Of a stretch of 7,484 nucleotides of DNA, positions 6,536 through 7,484 are shown piece after piece. Position 1 is the stretch's first letter; each line of letters begins with the position of its first letter. The position numbers and the translations under genes are program-made. Under the pieces are notes generated by a model. That model saw only the letters and a list, made by a program, of their open reading frames with translations. It made no database searches and was not told the DNA's origin. Origin of the DNA: Trueperaceae bacterium (GTDB taxonomy: Bacteria > Deinococcota > Deinococci > Deinococcales > Trueperaceae); assembly GCA_007121175.1 (NCBI GenBank), contig SKMG01000076.1:1-7484 (forward strand), in the 5' to 3' direction.

Positions 6536-7484
6536 GTGGCGGTGATGCGAGTCTGGGCTCCGAAGGCCGCCGAGGTCGCCCTCGAGTGCGGTGGACGCGT
6601 CGTCCCTCTGACCCAGGCCGGTGGCGGCTGGTGGAGCGTCGACGCGCCCTTCGTGCGTCACGGCGTCGACTACGCTTTCCGGCTCGACGGCGACGGCCCC
6701 TTCCCCGATCCGCGCTCGGCGAGTCAGCCCGCGGGCGTGCACGGACCCTCGCGTTGGGTCGACCACAGCCGCTTCGTCTGGAGCGACGAGCGTTGGCAGC
6801 AAGCGCCGCTGGGATCGGCGGTCATCTACGAGCTGCACGTCGGCACCTTCACGCCTACGGGCACGTTCGCCGCGGCCATCGACCGGCTCGACCACCTCGC
6901 GGCGCTGGGCGTGACCCACGTGGAGCTCATGCCGGTCGGGGAGTTCTCCGGTCGGCGCGGCTGGGGCTACGACGGCGTCGGCCTCTACGCTCCGCATCAT
7001 GCCTATGGCGATCCGGCAGACCTGAAGCTCCTGGTGGACGCCTGTCACCAGCGGGGCCTGGCGGTGCTGCTCGACGTGGTCTACAACCACTTGGGGCCCG
7101 AGGGGAACTACCTACCGCGCTTCGGTCCGTACTTCACCGATCGCTACGCAACCCCTTGGGGAGAGGCCGTCAACGTCGACGGACCGGGTAGCGACGAGGT
7201 CCGGCGCTTCATCATCGACAACGCGCTGATGTGGCTGCGCGACTACCACTTCGACGGCCTGCGCATCGACGCGGTCCATGCCATCGTAGACACCTCGGCG
7301 GTGCACCTGCTCGAGCAACTCGCTGCCGAGGTAGAGGAGCTCGAGGCCGAGCTCGGCCGGCATCTGGTACTGATCGCCGAGAGCGACCTCAACGACCCCC
7401 GCATCGTGCGAGAGCCCGGCCTCGGCGGCTACGGCCTCGACGCGCAGTGGAACGAGGACTTCCACCACGCCCTGCACGCGGTGC
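6536..7484 (+). CDS. treZ: Maltooligosyltrehalose trehalohydrolase, GH13 (TreZ), 3' end cut by window edge
   Basis: TreZ hydrolyses the alpha-1,4 bond next to the trehalose unit of maltooligosyltrehalose, releasing trehalose and a shortened glucan. The window shows 316 codons of a protein that usually has about 560-610. An N-terminal beta-sandwich domain of the CBM48 type begins at once with VMRVWAPKAAEVAL and extends to about residue 85. The catalytic barrel starts at VIYELHVGTFTPTGTF (96-111). GYDGVGLYAPHHAYG (144-158), region I DVVYNHLGPEGNYL (180-193), region II FDGLRIDAVHAI (239-250, nucleophile D245) and region III LIAESDLNDPR (279-289, acid/base E282) are all present. Region IV with the third catalytic Asp lies beyond the edge. 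GTG 6536 is chosen for its spacing to AGGAGG. GTG 6530, two codons earlier, overlaps the treY stop as GTGA and is a real alternative. ATG 6545 is less likely. It forms an operon with treY. Confidence 0.95.
   Translation, partial: MAVMRVWAPKAAEVALECGGRVVPLTQAGGGWWSVDAPFVRHGVDYAFRLDGDGPFPDPRSASQPAGVHGPSRWVDHSRFVWSDERWQQAPLGSAVIYELHVGTFTPTGTFAAAIDRLDHLAALGVTHVELMPVGEFSGRRGWGYDGVGLYAPHHAYGDPADLKLLVDACHQRGLAVLLDVVYNHLGPEGNYLPRFGPYFTDRYATPWGEAVNVDGPGSDEVRRFIIDNALMWLRDYHFDGLRIDAVHAIVDTSAVHLLEQLAAEVEELEAELGRHLVLIAESDLNDPRIVREPGLGGYGLDAQWNEDFHHALHAV

Noticed and set aside
6295..7191. A 298-codon plus-strand open frame across the treY end and treZ start
   Set aside because: It is a frame shadow: Arg-rich translation with no motifs, whereas the frame from 6536 gives an unmistakable TreZ.

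Overview
The window is GC-rich and holds five genes in two divergent groups. On the minus strand is a carbohydrate ABC transporter: a periplasmic binding protein (about 1814-3325), a MalF-type permease (844-1722) and a MalG-type permease (841 down to the left edge, missing only its last residues). On the plus strand is the start of a trehalose synthesis operon: treY (3879-6533, maltooligosyltrehalose synthase) and treZ (6536 to the right edge, maltooligosyltrehalose trehalohydrolase, about half present). A non-coding stretch of about 550 bases (3326-3878) separates the groups and must carry the promoters of both.

Organism: the binding protein has a Sec signal peptide ending in an AxA-type site, with no lipobox cysteine. 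This suggests a diderm bacterium with a soluble periplasmic binding protein. The mature binding protein is extremely acidic: I count about 84 Asp/Glu against 26 Arg and a single Lys in 467 residues. Together with trehalose synthesis genes this fits a halophilic or halotolerant high-GC bacterium, perhaps a proteobacterium. That is inference; no taxonomic marker is present.

How the genes work together: TreY turns the reducing end of malto-oligosaccharides into an alpha-1,1-linked trehalosyl end, and TreZ cuts trehalose off. Trehalose is a compatible solute. The transporter could recover leaked trehalose or bring in another alpha-glucoside or polyol, but the sequence does not settle its substrate. 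The transporter ATPase (MalK/UgpC type) and the debranching enzyme TreX/GlgX are not in the window and may lie beyond its edges.

Regulatory structure is the least ordinary part. A perfect 32-bp palindrome lies between the binding-protein and permease genes. A GC-rich hairpin sits 3 nt before the binding-protein ribosome site, with a further 9-bp inverted repeat upstream of it. A cluster of CGTT/AACG half-sites marks an AT-rich island in the divergent region. A 13-codon reading frame ends on the treY start codon through a GTGA overlap. I see no mobile element, CRISPR array, tRNA, rRNA or clear novel enzyme system.
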